Assembly (NCBI RefSeq): GCF_017301735.1
Contig: NZ_CP071090.1
Span: 496,001-560,000 of the forward strand
Direction: 5' to 3'
From: Pyxidicoccus parkwaysis
GTDB lineage: Bacteria; Myxococcota; Myxococcia; Myxococcales; Myxococcaceae
Length of the DNA: 64,000 nucleotides
The translations under genes were made by a program, and so were the position numbers. Shown in pieces: positions 24,347 to 33,754 of this stretch (its first letter is position 1; the number at the start of each line of letters is the position of its first letter). The notes under the pieces are model-generated. The model searched no databases. It was not told where the DNA came from and saw only the letters and a program-made list of their open reading frames with translations.

Positions 24347-25138
24347 ATGGGCGACACCGTCAAGCACCTGGACGCGCAGAGCTGGCGCTCGCTCCAGCAA
24401 AAGGAACCGGAGGCGGTGAAGTACTTCGCCGCGCACCTCGCGACCGCCTGTGACGTCTGCGAGGGCTTCCTCGCGGCGGAGTCGGAGCCGGAGCAGGAGG
24501 ACGCGTTCCACCTCGACGCCCTCGCGGACGAAACACTCGGCGAATTGTCCGGCCCCCCGAGGGAGGACGCGGTGGGCTGGGCCCGCCTGCGCCGCCGCCT
24601 GGGCGCGCCGAAGCGCACGTGGCTGGCCGGAGCAGCGGCGGTGGCGGCGATGGCGGCCGTCCTCGCCATCTCCCTCCGGCCCGAGGCGGTGACACAGCCA
24701 TCCACCTCTTCGCAGCACCTCAAGGGCGGAGTGCCGCTGGTGCTGGAGCTGTCCGCGATGGCGCAGCTCCCCGATGGCCAGACGCCGCCGGTAGCCGATG
24801 GCGCCGTGCTGCCGCCCGAGGCGGTGGTGCTGCTGCACTACCACGCCAGCGAAGCCTCCGACGCGCTGCTGGTGCGCGAGGCCCCGGGCCTGCCCACGCA
24901 GGTGCTCGGGCGCTACGCGCTGGAGCCGGGCACCCACCCGCTGCTCGAGGGCACGGACCTGGCCGGTGTCTCGCTCGAAGGCGAGCAGGGCCCGGTGACG
25001 CTGGTGCTGGTGGCCTGGCCGAAGGGCCCCGGCTCGCACGAAGCCCTGGAGCAGGCCGCCGAGCAGGCGACGGTTCCCCAGGATGCCGTGCAGGCCCGGC
25101 TGCGTCTGCGAGTGGAGCCGGGGCATGCTGTGCCTTGA
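24347..25138 (+). CDS. Probable membrane anti-sigma factor
   Basis: A 263-aa protein starting 4 nt after the sigma stop. The N-terminal cytoplasmic part contains His30-x4-Cys35-x2-Cys38, close to the Hx3Cx2C of zinc-containing anti-sigma domains. A membrane helix at about residues 89-110 (WLAGAAAVAAMAAVLAISL) is followed by an extracytoplasmic domain rich in beta strands (LVLELSAMAQL, VVLLHYHAS). Gene order and topology fit an anti-sigma factor that holds the ECF protein at the membrane until a periplasmic signal arrives. The extra residue in the His-Cys spacing is unusual. The end overlaps the caspase gene by 14 nt. Confidence 0.75.
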   Translation: MGDTVKHLDAQSWRSLQQKEPEAVKYFAAHLATACDVCEGFLAAESEPEQEDAFHLDALADETLGELSGPPREDAVGWARLRRRLGAPKRTWLAGAAAVAAMAAVLAISLRPEAVTQPSTSSQHLKGGVPLVLELSAMAQLPDGQTPPVADGAVLPPEAVVLLHYHASEASDALLVREAPGLPTQVLGRYALEPGTHPLLEGTDLAGVSLEGEQGPVTLVLVAWPKGPGSHEALEQAAEQATVPQDAVQARLRLRVEPGHAVP

Positions 25139-26807
25139 GGAGGCCCGTCTGCCGCGTCGCTTGTCCATCCTCGCACTGTCGCTCGTCCTCGCGCTCTCCG
25201 CCTGCATCACGGTGGAGTCGCGCGAGAAGGGCCGCGTCGTGCGCGTGCGCCAGGAGGACGTGCCGGCATCGGCTTACAAGGGCGAACGCCACGCGCTGCT
25301 CATCGGCATCTCGGATTACGCGGACGCGTCGTGGCACCACCTCCTCTACGCGAGCAAGGACGCGGAGGACCTCGGGCGCGTGTTGGCGGACCCGGCGCGC
25401 GGTGGCTTCAAGTCGGTGACGGTGCTGAACCGGCCCGAGCAGACGACGCGCCAGGCGATTCTCGGAGCCCTGCGCGCCCTGGAGTCGCGCCCCTGGAATC
25501 CGCAGGACGTGGTGGTCGTCTACGTCTCCGCGCACGGCACGCTGGCGCGCGACTGGTCCGGCGAGTTGCAGCGCTACCTCGTGACGCAGGACACCTCCTT
25601 CCGCGACGTGCCCGGCACGGGACTGGAGATGGCGGAATTGGAGCGCGCGCTGGAGCGGCTCGGCTCGCGCCGCCGCGTGCTGGTGCTGGCCACCTGTCAC
25701 AGCGGCACGGGCAAGTCGCTCCTGCCCCCGTCGGTGCGCGACGAATTGGCGCGCACCAAGGCCGCCTTCCTCCCGAGGCCGCTGGAGGAGGCGAGCCGCG
25801 CCTCCATCATCCTCTCCGCCAGCGACTGGGGCGAGGCCGCGCGCGAGGACGACGCGCTGGCCAATGACATCTACACGCACTTCCTCATCGAGGCGCTCGA
25901 CGGCCGTGGTGACAGGAACCGCGACGGCGCGGTGAGCGCCACCGAGGCGCACGACTGGGCCCGCCGCAACACGTGGGCCTATACCAGCGGACGTCAGCGC
26001 CCGAGCGCGCAGATAATGGAAGTGGGCGCGGACCCGGTGCTGCTCGCGGGCGCGCTGGAGCGTCCGGGCCAGCCCGAGGTCTTCTCGTACAGCGCGCGCC
26101 TGGAGGGCTTCACGCTCAAGGTGGACGGCGAAGTCGCGGGCGAATTGCCCGGTGGCGTGGTGGTGCCCGAGGGCAAGCGCCGTCTGGAATTGCGCAAGGG
26201 CGGCCGCGTGCTGTGGGAGGACACCGTGGCGCTGGAGGCCGGCGAGCGGCGCGAGCTGGAATCGCTCGTGTCGCGCGCCGCATCCGGGCCCCGCCGCACC
26301 GTGATGCTGGAGGCGGGCGCGCTGGGCTTCCTCGACGCGCGCAGCCGGGAGCAGGTGCTGCCGGCCTCGGTGCTCGCGGGCGCGGGGCTGCGGTTCGACG
26401 GAGCGCTGCTGGACCGGCGCCTGGACGTCTGGGTGGACGTGGCGGCAGGGCAGGGAAGGCGGACGCTCCTGTTGGACCCGGGAGGTTCAGTGCCGGTGCG
26501 CCACCGCACGTTGCTGCTCGGTGTCGCGGTGGGGCCGTCGTGGTGGTGGGGGCCCCTGGGCTTCTCGACCGGCCCGCGTGTGGCCGGTCTGTGGCTCCAG
26601 CGCTCCTTCCAGTTGGAGCTGCTGAACCGGGACGAGCGCTACCTCACCGTCTGGCCCGGCTGGATGGCGGGACTGTCCTGGCGCTTCAGCCCGTCGTTCG
26701 TGGTGGACGCGAAGGCGCAGTTGCTGTGGGCGTATGTTCCGGTGGACGGGCAGACGCGAATGGTGGGCTTCGGAGGCCTGATGCTGGGCGGAGGGTATCG
26801 GTTCTGA
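25125..26807 (+). CDS. Caspase-like (C14) lipoprotein with C-terminal beta-rich region
   Basis: A 560-aa predicted lipoprotein. ATG 25125 gives a basic start, a hydrophobic stretch and lipobox LSAC. Residues about 50-300 form a caspase/p20-like peptidase domain with the catalytic pair His137 (VSAHGTL) and Cys191 (LATCHSGTGKS). Residues about 320-380 resemble a PEGA-type sandwich (LKVDGEVAGELPGG). The final 180 residues alternate aromatic and polar residues and end in YRF, like an outer-membrane barrel tail. A caspase domain exported as a lipoprotein and encoded with an ECF/anti-sigma pair suggests proteolysis in envelope-stress signalling, possibly of the anti-sigma factor; that role is inference. 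The next gene begins on its stop codon. Confidence 0.85.
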   Translation: MLCLEEARLPRRLSILALSLVLALSACITVESREKGRVVRVRQEDVPASAYKGERHALLIGISDYADASWHHLLYASKDAEDLGRVLADPARGGFKSVTVLNRPEQTTRQAILGALRALESRPWNPQDVVVVYVSAHGTLARDWSGELQRYLVTQDTSFRDVPGTGLEMAELERALERLGSRRRVLVLATCHSGTGKSLLPPSVRDELARTKAAFLPRPLEEASRASIILSASDWGEAAREDDALANDIYTHFLIEALDGRGDRNRDGAVSATEAHDWARRNTWAYTSGRQRPSAQIMEVGADPVLLAGALERPGQPEVFSYSARLEGFTLKVDGEVAGELPGGVVVPEGKRRLELRKGGRVLWEDTVALEAGERRELESLVSRAASGPRRTVMLEAGALGFLDARSREQVLPASVLAGAGLRFDGALLDRRLDVWVDVAAGQGRRTLLLDPGGSVPVRHRTLLLGVAVGPSWWWGPLGFSTGPRVAGLWLQRSFQLELLNRDERYLTVWPGWMAGLSWRFSPSFVVDAKAQLLWAYVPVDGQTRMVGFGGLMLGGGYRF

Positions 26808-27466
26808 TGCGCACGCCAGGAAGGAAGATGGCCTTCGGCCTGCTGGGCGCCCTCGCGGCGTGCGGCGGCTTCAACAACGTCCCGCTGGAGTCCGGCACGG
26901 TGCGAGGCCGCATCGTCGGCGCCGAGGCCGACGTGGCGATGGTGAGCGTGCTGGGCCAGCCGGAGCTGCGCGCCGGAGTGGACCCGGAAGGCCGCTTCGA
27001 GTTGGCCAACGTGCCCGCCACCACCGTGGAGCTCTTCGTCGTCGCCTCGCGCACGCGCGCCGCCCGCTCGAAGGTGGTGGCGCAGGGCGCGCGCGTCACC
27101 GACGTGGGCGACATCCAGCCCGGGCCCGGTGCCTTCATCACCGTGCGCGTGTCGGACGGCCAGGGCGGCGTGCCCTCCCGCGCCGAGGTGGAGGTGGACG
27201 GCACGGTGCTGGACGACATCAAGGTGGACGCCACCAGCGGCGAGGTGCGCGTCGGCCCGCTGCCCGCCGGCTGCTACGAGCTGGAGGTGAAGGCCGACGA
27301 CGTGAAGGACGTGAAGGAGGACGTCTGCGTCCGCGAGGGCGAGGAGCTGGTGCGCGACATCGTCATGCGCTCGGACGATGACGGCGGCGGCGACGACCGC
27401 GACGGAGGACATGGCGGCCGCGATGGCGGCAGTGATGACCCCGACGGCGGGGACGACCACCCCTGA
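26807..27466 (+). CDS. Carboxypeptidase-regulatory-like lipoprotein with Asp/Gly/His tail
   Basis: A 219-aa predicted lipoprotein. Its ATG overlaps the caspase stop by one base (TGATG), implying translational coupling. The lipobox is LAAC. Residues about 30-110 and 115-185 look like two carboxypeptidase-regulatory or transthyretin-like beta-sandwiches (GRFELANVPATTVELFV; GPLPAGCYELEVKADDV). The last 30 residues are almost only Asp, Gly, His and Arg, much like the tail of the divergent DUF4382-like lipoprotein at the other end of this locus. This suggests both surface proteins bind the same cation or polymer. It converges on the M14 peptidase gene with a 3-nt gap. Confidence 0.75.
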   Translation: MRTPGRKMAFGLLGALAACGGFNNVPLESGTVRGRIVGAEADVAMVSVLGQPELRAGVDPEGRFELANVPATTVELFVVASRTRAARSKVVAQGARVTDVGDIQPGPGAFITVRVSDGQGGVPSRAEVEVDGTVLDDIKVDATSGEVRVGPLPAGCYELEVKADDVKDVKEDVCVREGEELVRDIVMRSDDDGGGDDRDGGHGGRDGGSDDPDGGDDHP

Positions 27467-27469
27467 GCG

Positions 27470-28267
27470 TCACCGGCCGCGCGCGGCCAGGTCGATGAAG
27501 CCCCGAATCCAGATGAGATTCACCGCGTGGCACTTCGCCCGCGGCGTGGGCGTCGTCGTCTCCAGTGCCGCGGCGTAGGGCACGCCCTGGCGCATGTACC
27601 AGTCGGTGATGCTGCCGTCGTGGTACTCGATGAGGCCGTCCGCGTCGGTGACGTTGTTCTCGTCCACCTTCTGGTTGCGCACCACCTGGACGTGCCGGGC
27701 CGCCGCGTCCACCAGCGGGCGGTAGGCGTTCTTGTCCCCGAAGGTGTACGCGTACGTCGCCTCGCCGCCCAGGTAGTTGTCCTGGTGGATGTCGAGCGCG
27801 GCATCCGGCGGCGGGAAGCGCGCCAGCTCACTGCGCACGGCCCGCGTCTCCTTCGGGCCGCCGTCGAACAACACCCAGCGGAGGATGGGCTGCGGGCGGC
27901 TCAGCTCGCCCTTCCACTCGCCGGGGGTGACTTCGTAGCGCATGAAGTCGTTGTTGGGTTTCTCACCGCTGCGGTTGTAGCGGGTGCCGTCCTCGAAGCC
28001 GGAGGGGTTGATGCACGGGAAGACGCGCAGCCCCACGCCGCGCTCGCGCGCGTAGGCCACCACCTCCGGGAAGTGCTCGGCCAGCGTCAGCGGGCCGGCG
28101 GGCTCCTCGCCATGGAAGCCGGAGGTGATGACCAGCCAACGTTCGCCCGGGACGATGAGCCGGAAGAGCGGGTAGTCCTGCCCGCCCTCGGTGACGCGGC
28201 CGTACTCGGTCACTTCCGCGAGTGTCGCGAAGGAGCGGATGCGCTGGGCGTAGTCGGAATAATTCAC
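27470..28267 (-). CDS. M14-family zinc carboxypeptidase-like protein
   Basis: A 265-aa cytoplasmic protein of the M14 metallocarboxypeptidase fold. Zinc ligands are visible as His-x-x-Glu (GFHGEEP) and a distal His (LDIHQDN), with the catalytic Glu in AALETTT. NPSGFEDGTRYNR supplies the usual substrate-binding Asn-Arg. It is short, without a signal peptide or regulatory domain, and closer to the succinylglutamate-desuccinylase/M14 subgroup than to digestive carboxypeptidases; the substrate is unknown. The start is GTG 28267 with no clear ribosome binding site, so it may need revision. Confidence 0.83.
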   Translation of the reverse strand: MNYSDYAQRIRSFATLAEVTEYGRVTEGGQDYPLFRLIVPGERWLVITSGFHGEEPAGPLTLAEHFPEVVAYARERGVGLRVFPCINPSGFEDGTRYNRSGEKPNNDFMRYEVTPGEWKGELSRPQPILRWVLFDGGPKETRAVRSELARFPPPDAALDIHQDNYLGGEATYAYTFGDKNAYRPLVDAAARHVQVVRNQKVDENNVTDADGLIEYHDGSITDWYMRQGVPYAAALETTTPTPRAKCHAVNLIWIRGFIDLAARGR

Positions 28268-28368
28268 GAGCCAAAGCTAGCCGTGACGAAGCCCGCCGCC
28301 CACCCGTTCCCACCTCCGTACAGGGCCGTGGCGTTCAGTGCCCCACGGCCTCGGCCCTCCTCCAGCGT

Positions 28369-28812
28369 TCACCGGAGGCCGGCGCGCTCGCGGAACTCGT
28401 CGGCCAGCTCCTTGCGCTGCTCCGGCGTCAGCGTGCCGTGCACCTCCAGCGCCGCGTCCGTCATCTTGTGGGCGAAGGCGCGCATGGCGTCGATGCGGGC
28501 GTCCACCAGCGCGTGGAGCTTCTGCGCGTCGGGCTTGTCGGACGCGAGCTGCTCGAAGGCCTCGGCGCGCGCCGAGTGCTGCTCCTCCATGAGCTGCGCG
28601 CCCTCGTCGAAGAGGCGGTCCTTCACGGCGTTGATGGACTGGCGCTGCGCGTCCGTGGCGTCGAGGTCCTCCAGCTTGTCGTTCAGCTTCCAGGTAATCA
28701 TCTGCTTGATGCGCTCGGGGTTGTGGCCCCAGCCATGGCCGCCGCGGAAGGCGAAGCCGCTGAGCAGCACCACGGCGAGGACGGCGGAACCGGCGATGGC
28801 GAGCTTCTTCAT
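28369..28812 (-). CDS. Spy/CpxP-family periplasmic protein
   Basis: A 147-aa exported helical protein. The signal peptide is MKKLAIAGSAVLAVVLLSGFAF, given here only as landmarks MKKL and LLSGFAF. The mature part is all-helical with an LTPEQRKEL motif near the C-terminus, the LTxxQ signature of Spy/CpxP/ZraP envelope-stress proteins that act as chaperones or metal sensors. GGAGAC lies about 9 nt before ATG 28812. A His/Gly-rich start of the mature chain (GGHGWGHN) could bind metal. It stands alone, with dnaE divergent. Confidence 0.75.
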   Translation of the reverse strand: MKKLAIAGSAVLAVVLLSGFAFRGGHGWGHNPERIKQMITWKLNDKLEDLDATDAQRQSINAVKDRLFDEGAQLMEEQHSARAEAFEQLASDKPDAQKLHALVDARIDAMRAFAHKMTDAALEVHGTLTPEQRKELADEFRERAGLR

Positions 28813-29227
28813 GACACTGTCTCCAGGGGCCCAGGGCCCCGGCACGGGTTGTTGACAGTGCCCAATGTGCCGGCCGCCCTTTTCGTGGGCTTGTACCGGC
28901 GGTGAAGAAGTGTGAAGGGCACCCCGGCCCTGCCCGCGCTCGGATGACGCGCCGGCCCGCCCGGCGGCCGGGCAGGAGGCCGCGCAACACCGCGAAATCG
29001 CGTTGGAGTCCCGCGTGACGGACGCGTGGCGCGGGTACGAAGGTGGGCGCCGTACGGAGCCCGGCGTTAACTTCTTCGTCCCCGCTTCCGCCCGTGGCAG
29101 AAGAGGCTCCAGGGCCGAATTATCGGCTCCGCCGTCGCCTACCTCCAGAGTTGCTTCACTGGACTGGCGAGCAGGGGAGCGCGGCCCTACTGTTCAGCAT
29201 CTCTCCTCCGCGGAGTGGCACGAGCCC
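28813..29227. other. Divergent intergenic region upstream of dnaE
   Basis: 415 bp without a convincing gene; the dnaE frame is open from 29003, but those codons do not look like DnaE sequence. It should hold the promoters of both flanking genes. A GCCGA-ATTA-TCGGC inverted repeat at 29114-29127 in the dnaE leader is the only clear structure. Confidence 0.5.
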
Positions 29228-32200
29228 ATGTCTTTTACCCACCTCCACCTGCACACCCTCTACTCGCTCCTCGACGGGGCGATTCGGATGAAGGACCTCA
29301 TCAAGACGGTGAAGGAGAAGGGGATGACCAGCGTTGCCGTGACGGACCACGGCAACATGTTTGGCGCCATCGACTTCTACAAGAAGGCCAAGGACGCCGG
29401 CATCAAGCCCATCCTCGGCATGGAGGCCTACGTCGCGGGCCCCAAGGGGCGCGAGGACCGCTCGGAGAAGGTGTCCCATCACCTCATCCTCGTGGCGAAG
29501 AACGCGGAGGGCTACGCCAACCTCCGCTACCTCTCCTCCACCGCGTACATGCAGGGGTTCTACTACCACCCCCGCATCGACAAGAAGGTGCTCGCCGAGC
29601 ACAGCAAGGGCCTCTTCGCCCTCACCGCGTGCCTCGGCGGTGAAGTCACCAGCGCGTGCTTCCGCGGCGACATGGACCACGCCCGCAGGGCCGCGCAGGA
29701 GTACAAGGACATCTTCGAGCCCGGGCACTTCTTCCTCGAGGTGCAGTCCAACGGGATGCCCGAGCAGGACAAGGCCAACGAGAACCTCAAGCAGCTCTCG
29801 CGGGACATGGACATCCCGCTGTGCGCCACCGCGGACGCGCACTACATCAAGCGCGAGGACGCGCGCGCGCACGAGCTGCTCATGTGCATCGCCAGCGGCA
29901 AGACGCTGGCGGACGGCAAGCGCCTGAAGCACTCCACGGACAAGCTCTACGTCACCAGCCCCACGGAGATGCTGGAGGCCTTCAAGGACATCCCCGAGGC
30001 CGTCCACAACACGCAGCGCATCGCCGAGCAGTGCAACCTGGAATTGAAGCTGGGCAAGCCCATGCTGCCCACCTTCAAGGTGCCCGACAGCCACACGCCG
30101 GACAGCTTCATGGCGGAGCTCGCCTACGAGGGCCTGCGCGAGCGCTTCACCGAGCTGGCCCACACCGTCACGTACCCCATCGACCGCGAGGTGTACCTGG
30201 ACCGCCTCAAGCTGGAGATTGGCGTCATCCAGAAGATGGGCTTCAGCGGCTACTTCCTCATCGTTCAGGACTTCATCAACTGGGCGAAGAAGCAGGGCAT
30301 CCCCGTGGGCCCGGGCCGTGGCTCCGGCGCCGGCAGCCTCGTGGCCTACGCGCTGCGCATCACCGACGTGGACCCCATTCCGTACAACCTCCTGTTCGAG
30401 CGCTTCCTCAACCCGGAGCGCGTGTCGATGCCGGACTTCGATATCGACTTCTGCCAGGACCGCCGCGACGAGGTCATCAAGTACGTCGGCCGCAAGTACG
30501 GCGAGATGAACGTGGGGCAGATCATCACCTTCGGCTCGCTCAAGGCGAAGAGCGTGCTGCGCGACGTGTGCCGCGTCTTCGCGCTCCCGTTCAGCGAAGG
30601 TGACCGCATCGCCAAGCTGGTGCCGGAAGTCCTCAACATCACCTTGAAGGAGGCCATCGAGATGGAGCCTCGCCTCAAGGAGATGATGGAGACGCCCTCC
30701 AACCTCGGCGAAGTGGAGGGCCGCCCCGTCACCACCAAGGACGTGCTCGAAATCGCGCTCGCGCTGGAGGGCCTGCACCGGCAGCCCGGCATGCACGCGG
30801 CCGGCGTGGTGATTGCGGACAAGCCGCTCTGGGAGTTCGTGCCCGTCTACCAGCCGCCCGGTGAGAAGACGCTCATCACCCAGTTCGCCAAGGACGAGGT
30901 GGAGGCCGCGGGCCTGGTGAAGTTCGACTTCCTCGGCCTGAAGACGCTCACCGTCATCCAGCACGCGCTGGATTTGGTGAAGCGCAACCACGGCAAGGAC
31001 ATTCCGCGCCACGAGATTCCGCTCAACGACGACAAGGTCTGGGAGCTGATGGCCAAGGGCGACACGGCCGGCGTCTTCCAGATGGAGTCCAGCGGCTTCA
31101 CGGAAATGGTGGTGAAGCTGCGGCCGTCCTGCTTCGAAGACGTCATCGCCGCCGGCGCGCTCTACCGCCCGGGTCCGCTGGACTCCGGCATGGTGGACGT
31201 CTTCATCAACCGCAAGCACGGCCGCGAGAAGGTGTCGTATCCGCACCCCGCGCTGGAGCCGGTGCTCAAGGACACGTACGGCGTCATCGTGTACCAGGAG
31301 CAGGTGATGCAGATTTCGCAGGTCCTGGGTGGCTACACCCTGGGCCGCGCGGACCTGCTCCGCCGCGCCATGGGCAAGAAGAAGGCCGAGGTCATGCAGG
31401 CCGAGCGCGCCGGCTTCCTCGAGGGCTGCGCGAAGAACAATGTCGACCTGAAGGTGGCCGGCGAAATCTTCGACCTCATGGAGAAGTTCGCCGAGTACGG
31501 CTTCAACAAGAGCCACTCGGCGGCGTACGGCCTCGTCACCATCCACACCGCGTGGCTGAAGGCGCACTACCCCTGCGAGTTCATGGCGGCCCTTCTCTCC
31601 TCGGAGAAGGACAACACCGACAAGGTGGTGAAGCACATCAGCGAGGCGCGCGAGTCGGGCCTCGCGGTGCTGCCGCCGGACGTGAATCAGTCGGACCTGC
31701 ACTTCGGCGCGGTGGAGGGGAAGATTCGCTTCGGCCTCGGCGCCATCAAGGGCGTGGGCGAGGGCGCGATTGAGTCGATTCTGGAGGCGCGCAAGGACGG
31801 CCCCTTCAAGAGCCTCTTCGACTTCTGCGAGCGCGTGGACAGCCGCAAGGTGAACCGCAAGGTGCTGGAGGCGCTGGTGAAGGCGGGCTCCTTCGACTTC
31901 GAGAAGCGCCCGCGCCGGCAGCTCTTCGACACGATTGAGAAGGCGATGAACCGCGGTTCGTCCAGCCAGAAGGACAAGGCCGCGGGGCAGAGCTCGCTGT
32001 TCGGCATGCTGGCCGGTCCGTCCTCGGGCAGCGGCGGTGGGCTGAAGGACGACTACGTCGCGGTGGAGGAGTGGACGGAGAAGGAGCGGCTGGCGCTGGA
32101 GAAGGAGGCCATCGGCTTCTACGTGTCCGGCCATCCGCTGCACCAGTACGACAAGGAGCTCAAGCGCTACGCCAAGCCGATTACGGCGGTGCAGCGCGCG

Positions 32201-32782
32201 CGCAAGGACGACAAGCTCACCGTGGCGGGCATCGTCACCATCCTCCGCGAGCGGCCCACCAAGACGGGCAAGCGCATGGCGTGGGTGACGATTGAAGACC
32301 TGTCCGGTTCGATTGAGCTGGTGTGCTTCCCGGGCAAGGAGGGCACGCGCAACGTGATGGGCAAGGACGGCAAGTGGTCCAAGCAGGGGCCCAAGCCGGG
32401 CTTCGAGAACTGGGAGCACCTGCTCAAGTCGGACGACCCCATCCTGGTGACGGGCACGGTCCAAATCAGTCAGCGCGACGAGGAGTCGCCCACGCCGGAG
32501 CTCATCGTGGACGACATCCAGAGCCTCAAGGCGGTGCGCGAGAAGCGCACGAAGCGGCTGGAGTTGCGAGTGCCCGCGGACCTGCTCACCGAGGAGCGCG
32601 TGGCGAAGCTGCAGGAGCTGGCGAAGAAGTACGCGGGCGCCACGCCGGTGGCCGTCAGCGTGCTCTTCCAGGGCGAGGGGGAAGCGCTCATTGGCAACAC
32701 GTCCATCAAGGTGCAGGTGAATGACGACCTGCTGACGGCGGTGGACCGGCTGTTCGGCATGCGCGTGGTGGAGTTCGGCTGA
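29228..32782 (+). CDS. dnaE: DNA polymerase III alpha subunit
   Basis: An 1184-aa replicative polymerase, full length for DnaE1. The start MSFTHLHLHTLYSLLDGA is the PHP domain, with TDHGNMFGAIDFY following. The polymerase core holds GPGRGSGAGSL and the catalytic carboxylates in PDFDIDF. A helix-hairpin-helix region lies near GLGAIKGVGEGAI, and an OB fold near the C-terminus reads KLTVAGIVTILRERPT. ATG 29228 is the first codon giving the canonical N-terminus. It makes the new DNA strand within the holoenzyme, with proofreading by a separate epsilon subunit. No other replisome gene is nearby. Confidence 0.98.
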   Translation: MSFTHLHLHTLYSLLDGAIRMKDLIKTVKEKGMTSVAVTDHGNMFGAIDFYKKAKDAGIKPILGMEAYVAGPKGREDRSEKVSHHLILVAKNAEGYANLRYLSSTAYMQGFYYHPRIDKKVLAEHSKGLFALTACLGGEVTSACFRGDMDHARRAAQEYKDIFEPGHFFLEVQSNGMPEQDKANENLKQLSRDMDIPLCATADAHYIKREDARAHELLMCIASGKTLADGKRLKHSTDKLYVTSPTEMLEAFKDIPEAVHNTQRIAEQCNLELKLGKPMLPTFKVPDSHTPDSFMAELAYEGLRERFTELAHTVTYPIDREVYLDRLKLEIGVIQKMGFSGYFLIVQDFINWAKKQGIPVGPGRGSGAGSLVAYALRITDVDPIPYNLLFERFLNPERVSMPDFDIDFCQDRRDEVIKYVGRKYGEMNVGQIITFGSLKAKSVLRDVCRVFALPFSEGDRIAKLVPEVLNITLKEAIEMEPRLKEMMETPSNLGEVEGRPVTTKDVLEIALALEGLHRQPGMHAAGVVIADKPLWEFVPVYQPPGEKTLITQFAKDEVEAAGLVKFDFLGLKTLTVIQHALDLVKRNHGKDIPRHEIPLNDDKVWELMAKGDTAGVFQMESSGFTEMVVKLRPSCFEDVIAAGALYRPGPLDSGMVDVFINRKHGREKVSYPHPALEPVLKDTYGVIVYQEQVMQISQVLGGYTLGRADLLRRAMGKKKAEVMQAERAGFLEGCAKNNVDLKVAGEIFDLMEKFAEYGFNKSHSAAYGLVTIHTAWLKAHYPCEFMAALLSSEKDNTDKVVKHISEARESGLAVLPPDVNQSDLHFGAVEGKIRFGLGAIKGVGEGAIESILEARKDGPFKSLFDFCERVDSRKVNRKVLEALVKAGSFDFEKRPRRQLFDTIEKAMNRGSSSQKDKAAGQSSLFGMLAGPSSGSGGGLKDDYVAVEEWTEKERLALEKEAIGFYVSGHPLHQYDKELKRYAKPITAVQRARKDDKLTVAGIVTILRERPTKTGKRMAWVTIEDLSGSIELVCFPGKEGTRNVMGKDGKWSKQGPKPGFENWEHLLKSDDPILVTGTVQISQRDEESPTPELIVDDIQSLKAVREKRTKRLELRVPADLLTEERVAKLQELAKKYAGATPVAVSVLFQGEGEALIGNTSIKVQVNDDLLTAVDRLFGMRVVEFG

Positions 32783-32839
32783 CCTCCGCCGCTGCTTCTG
32801 TTCAAGTGCCGTCCATCTCGTTCCCCTGGGAGGAAACGG

Positions 32840-33667
32840 ATGGACGGCACGTACAAGTCGCTGCGAATCGAGAAGGGTGAGGGCGTCGCCGAGCTGGTGC
32901 TCACCGGCCCGGGCAAGGGCAACGCCATGGGCCCCGACTTCTGGCGGGAGATGCCCGAGGCGCTGAAGGTGCTGGACGCCGACGACAGCGTGCGTGTCGT
33001 GCTGGTGCGCGGTGAGGGCAACCACTTCACCTACGGGCTCGACCTGATGGGGATGATGGAGACCCTCGGGCCGCTGCTCACCTCGGAGGGAAACCTCGCG
33101 CTGGAGCGCACGAAGCTGCTCAAGCTGATTGGTGACATGCAGCAGGCCACGGAGGGCGTGGCCCGGTGCAAGAAGCCCGTCATCGCCGCGGTGCATGGCT
33201 GGTGCATCGGCGGAGGCATGGACCTGATTGCGGCGTGTGACTTCCGGTACTGCTCTCAGGAGGCGAAGTTCTCCCTGCGCGAGGTGAAGGTGGGCATCGT
33301 CGCGGACCTCGGCGCGCTCCAGCGGCTGCCGCGCATCATTGGCGACGGCAACACGCGCGAATTGGCCTACACCGGTGGCGACGTGGACTCGGCGCGGGCG
33401 CTGCGCATGGGCCTGGTGAATGAGGTGTTCCCCACGCCCGAGGCGCTGCTCACCGAGGCGCGGGCCACGGCGCGGCGAATCGCGGACAACCCGCCGCTCG
33501 TCGTGCAGGGAGCCAAGCAGGTGATGGAGTACTGCGCGGACAAGTCCATCGCGGATGGGCTGCGGTACGTGGCCGTGTGGAACTCGGCGTTCCTCCAGTC
33601 GCACGATTTGACGGAGGCCTTCTCCGCCTTCGCCGAGCGCCGGCCTCCCCGCTTCCAGGGGCGCTGA
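32840..33667 (+). CDS. Delta3,5-delta2,4-dienoyl-CoA isomerase-like crotonase
   Basis: A 275-aa crotonase-fold enzyme. It has the oxyanion-hole GGGMDLIAACD and the line EVKVGIVADLGALQRLPRI, very close to the eukaryotic ECH1 isomerase. Asp128, Glu148 and Asp156 have the same spacing (20 and 8) as Asp176, Glu196 and Asp204 of the rat enzyme as I remember it. The enzyme would shift double bonds of 3,5-dienoyl-CoA to 2,4-dienoyl-CoA during breakdown of unsaturated fatty acids. GGAGG lies upstream of ATG 32840. The 2,4-dienoyl-CoA reductase-like gene that would use its product lies 5 kb downstream. Confidence 0.85.
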   Translation: MDGTYKSLRIEKGEGVAELVLTGPGKGNAMGPDFWREMPEALKVLDADDSVRVVLVRGEGNHFTYGLDLMGMMETLGPLLTSEGNLALERTKLLKLIGDMQQATEGVARCKKPVIAAVHGWCIGGGMDLIAACDFRYCSQEAKFSLREVKVGIVADLGALQRLPRIIGDGNTRELAYTGGDVDSARALRMGLVNEVFPTPEALLTEARATARRIADNPPLVVQGAKQVMEYCADKSIADGLRYVAVWNSAFLQSHDLTEAFSAFAERRPPRFQGR

Positions 33668-33688
33668 CCCGGGCACGGAGGACTCACC

Positions 33689-33754
33689 ATGGCTCAGCGC
33701 CGGATGTTCGAGTACCGCGTCGCCCATGGCGTCCCAAGCCCCCAAGCCCTTTGA
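33689..33754 (+). CDS. 21-codon ORF with strong ribosome binding site
   Basis: A short ORF beginning MAQRRMFEYRV, preceded by GGAGG at 7-nt spacing, in the 298-bp gap before the prephenate dehydrogenase gene. It could be an upstream leader peptide, the head of a broken gene, or chance. It has one Phe and one Tyr but no run of aromatic codons, so classical attenuation is not supported. Confidence 0.25.
   Translation: MAQRRMFEYRVAHGVPSPQAL

Noticed and set aside
29156-33745. 1529-codon open frame on the minus strand
   Set aside because: Antisense of dnaE and the isomerase gene, both strongly recognised.
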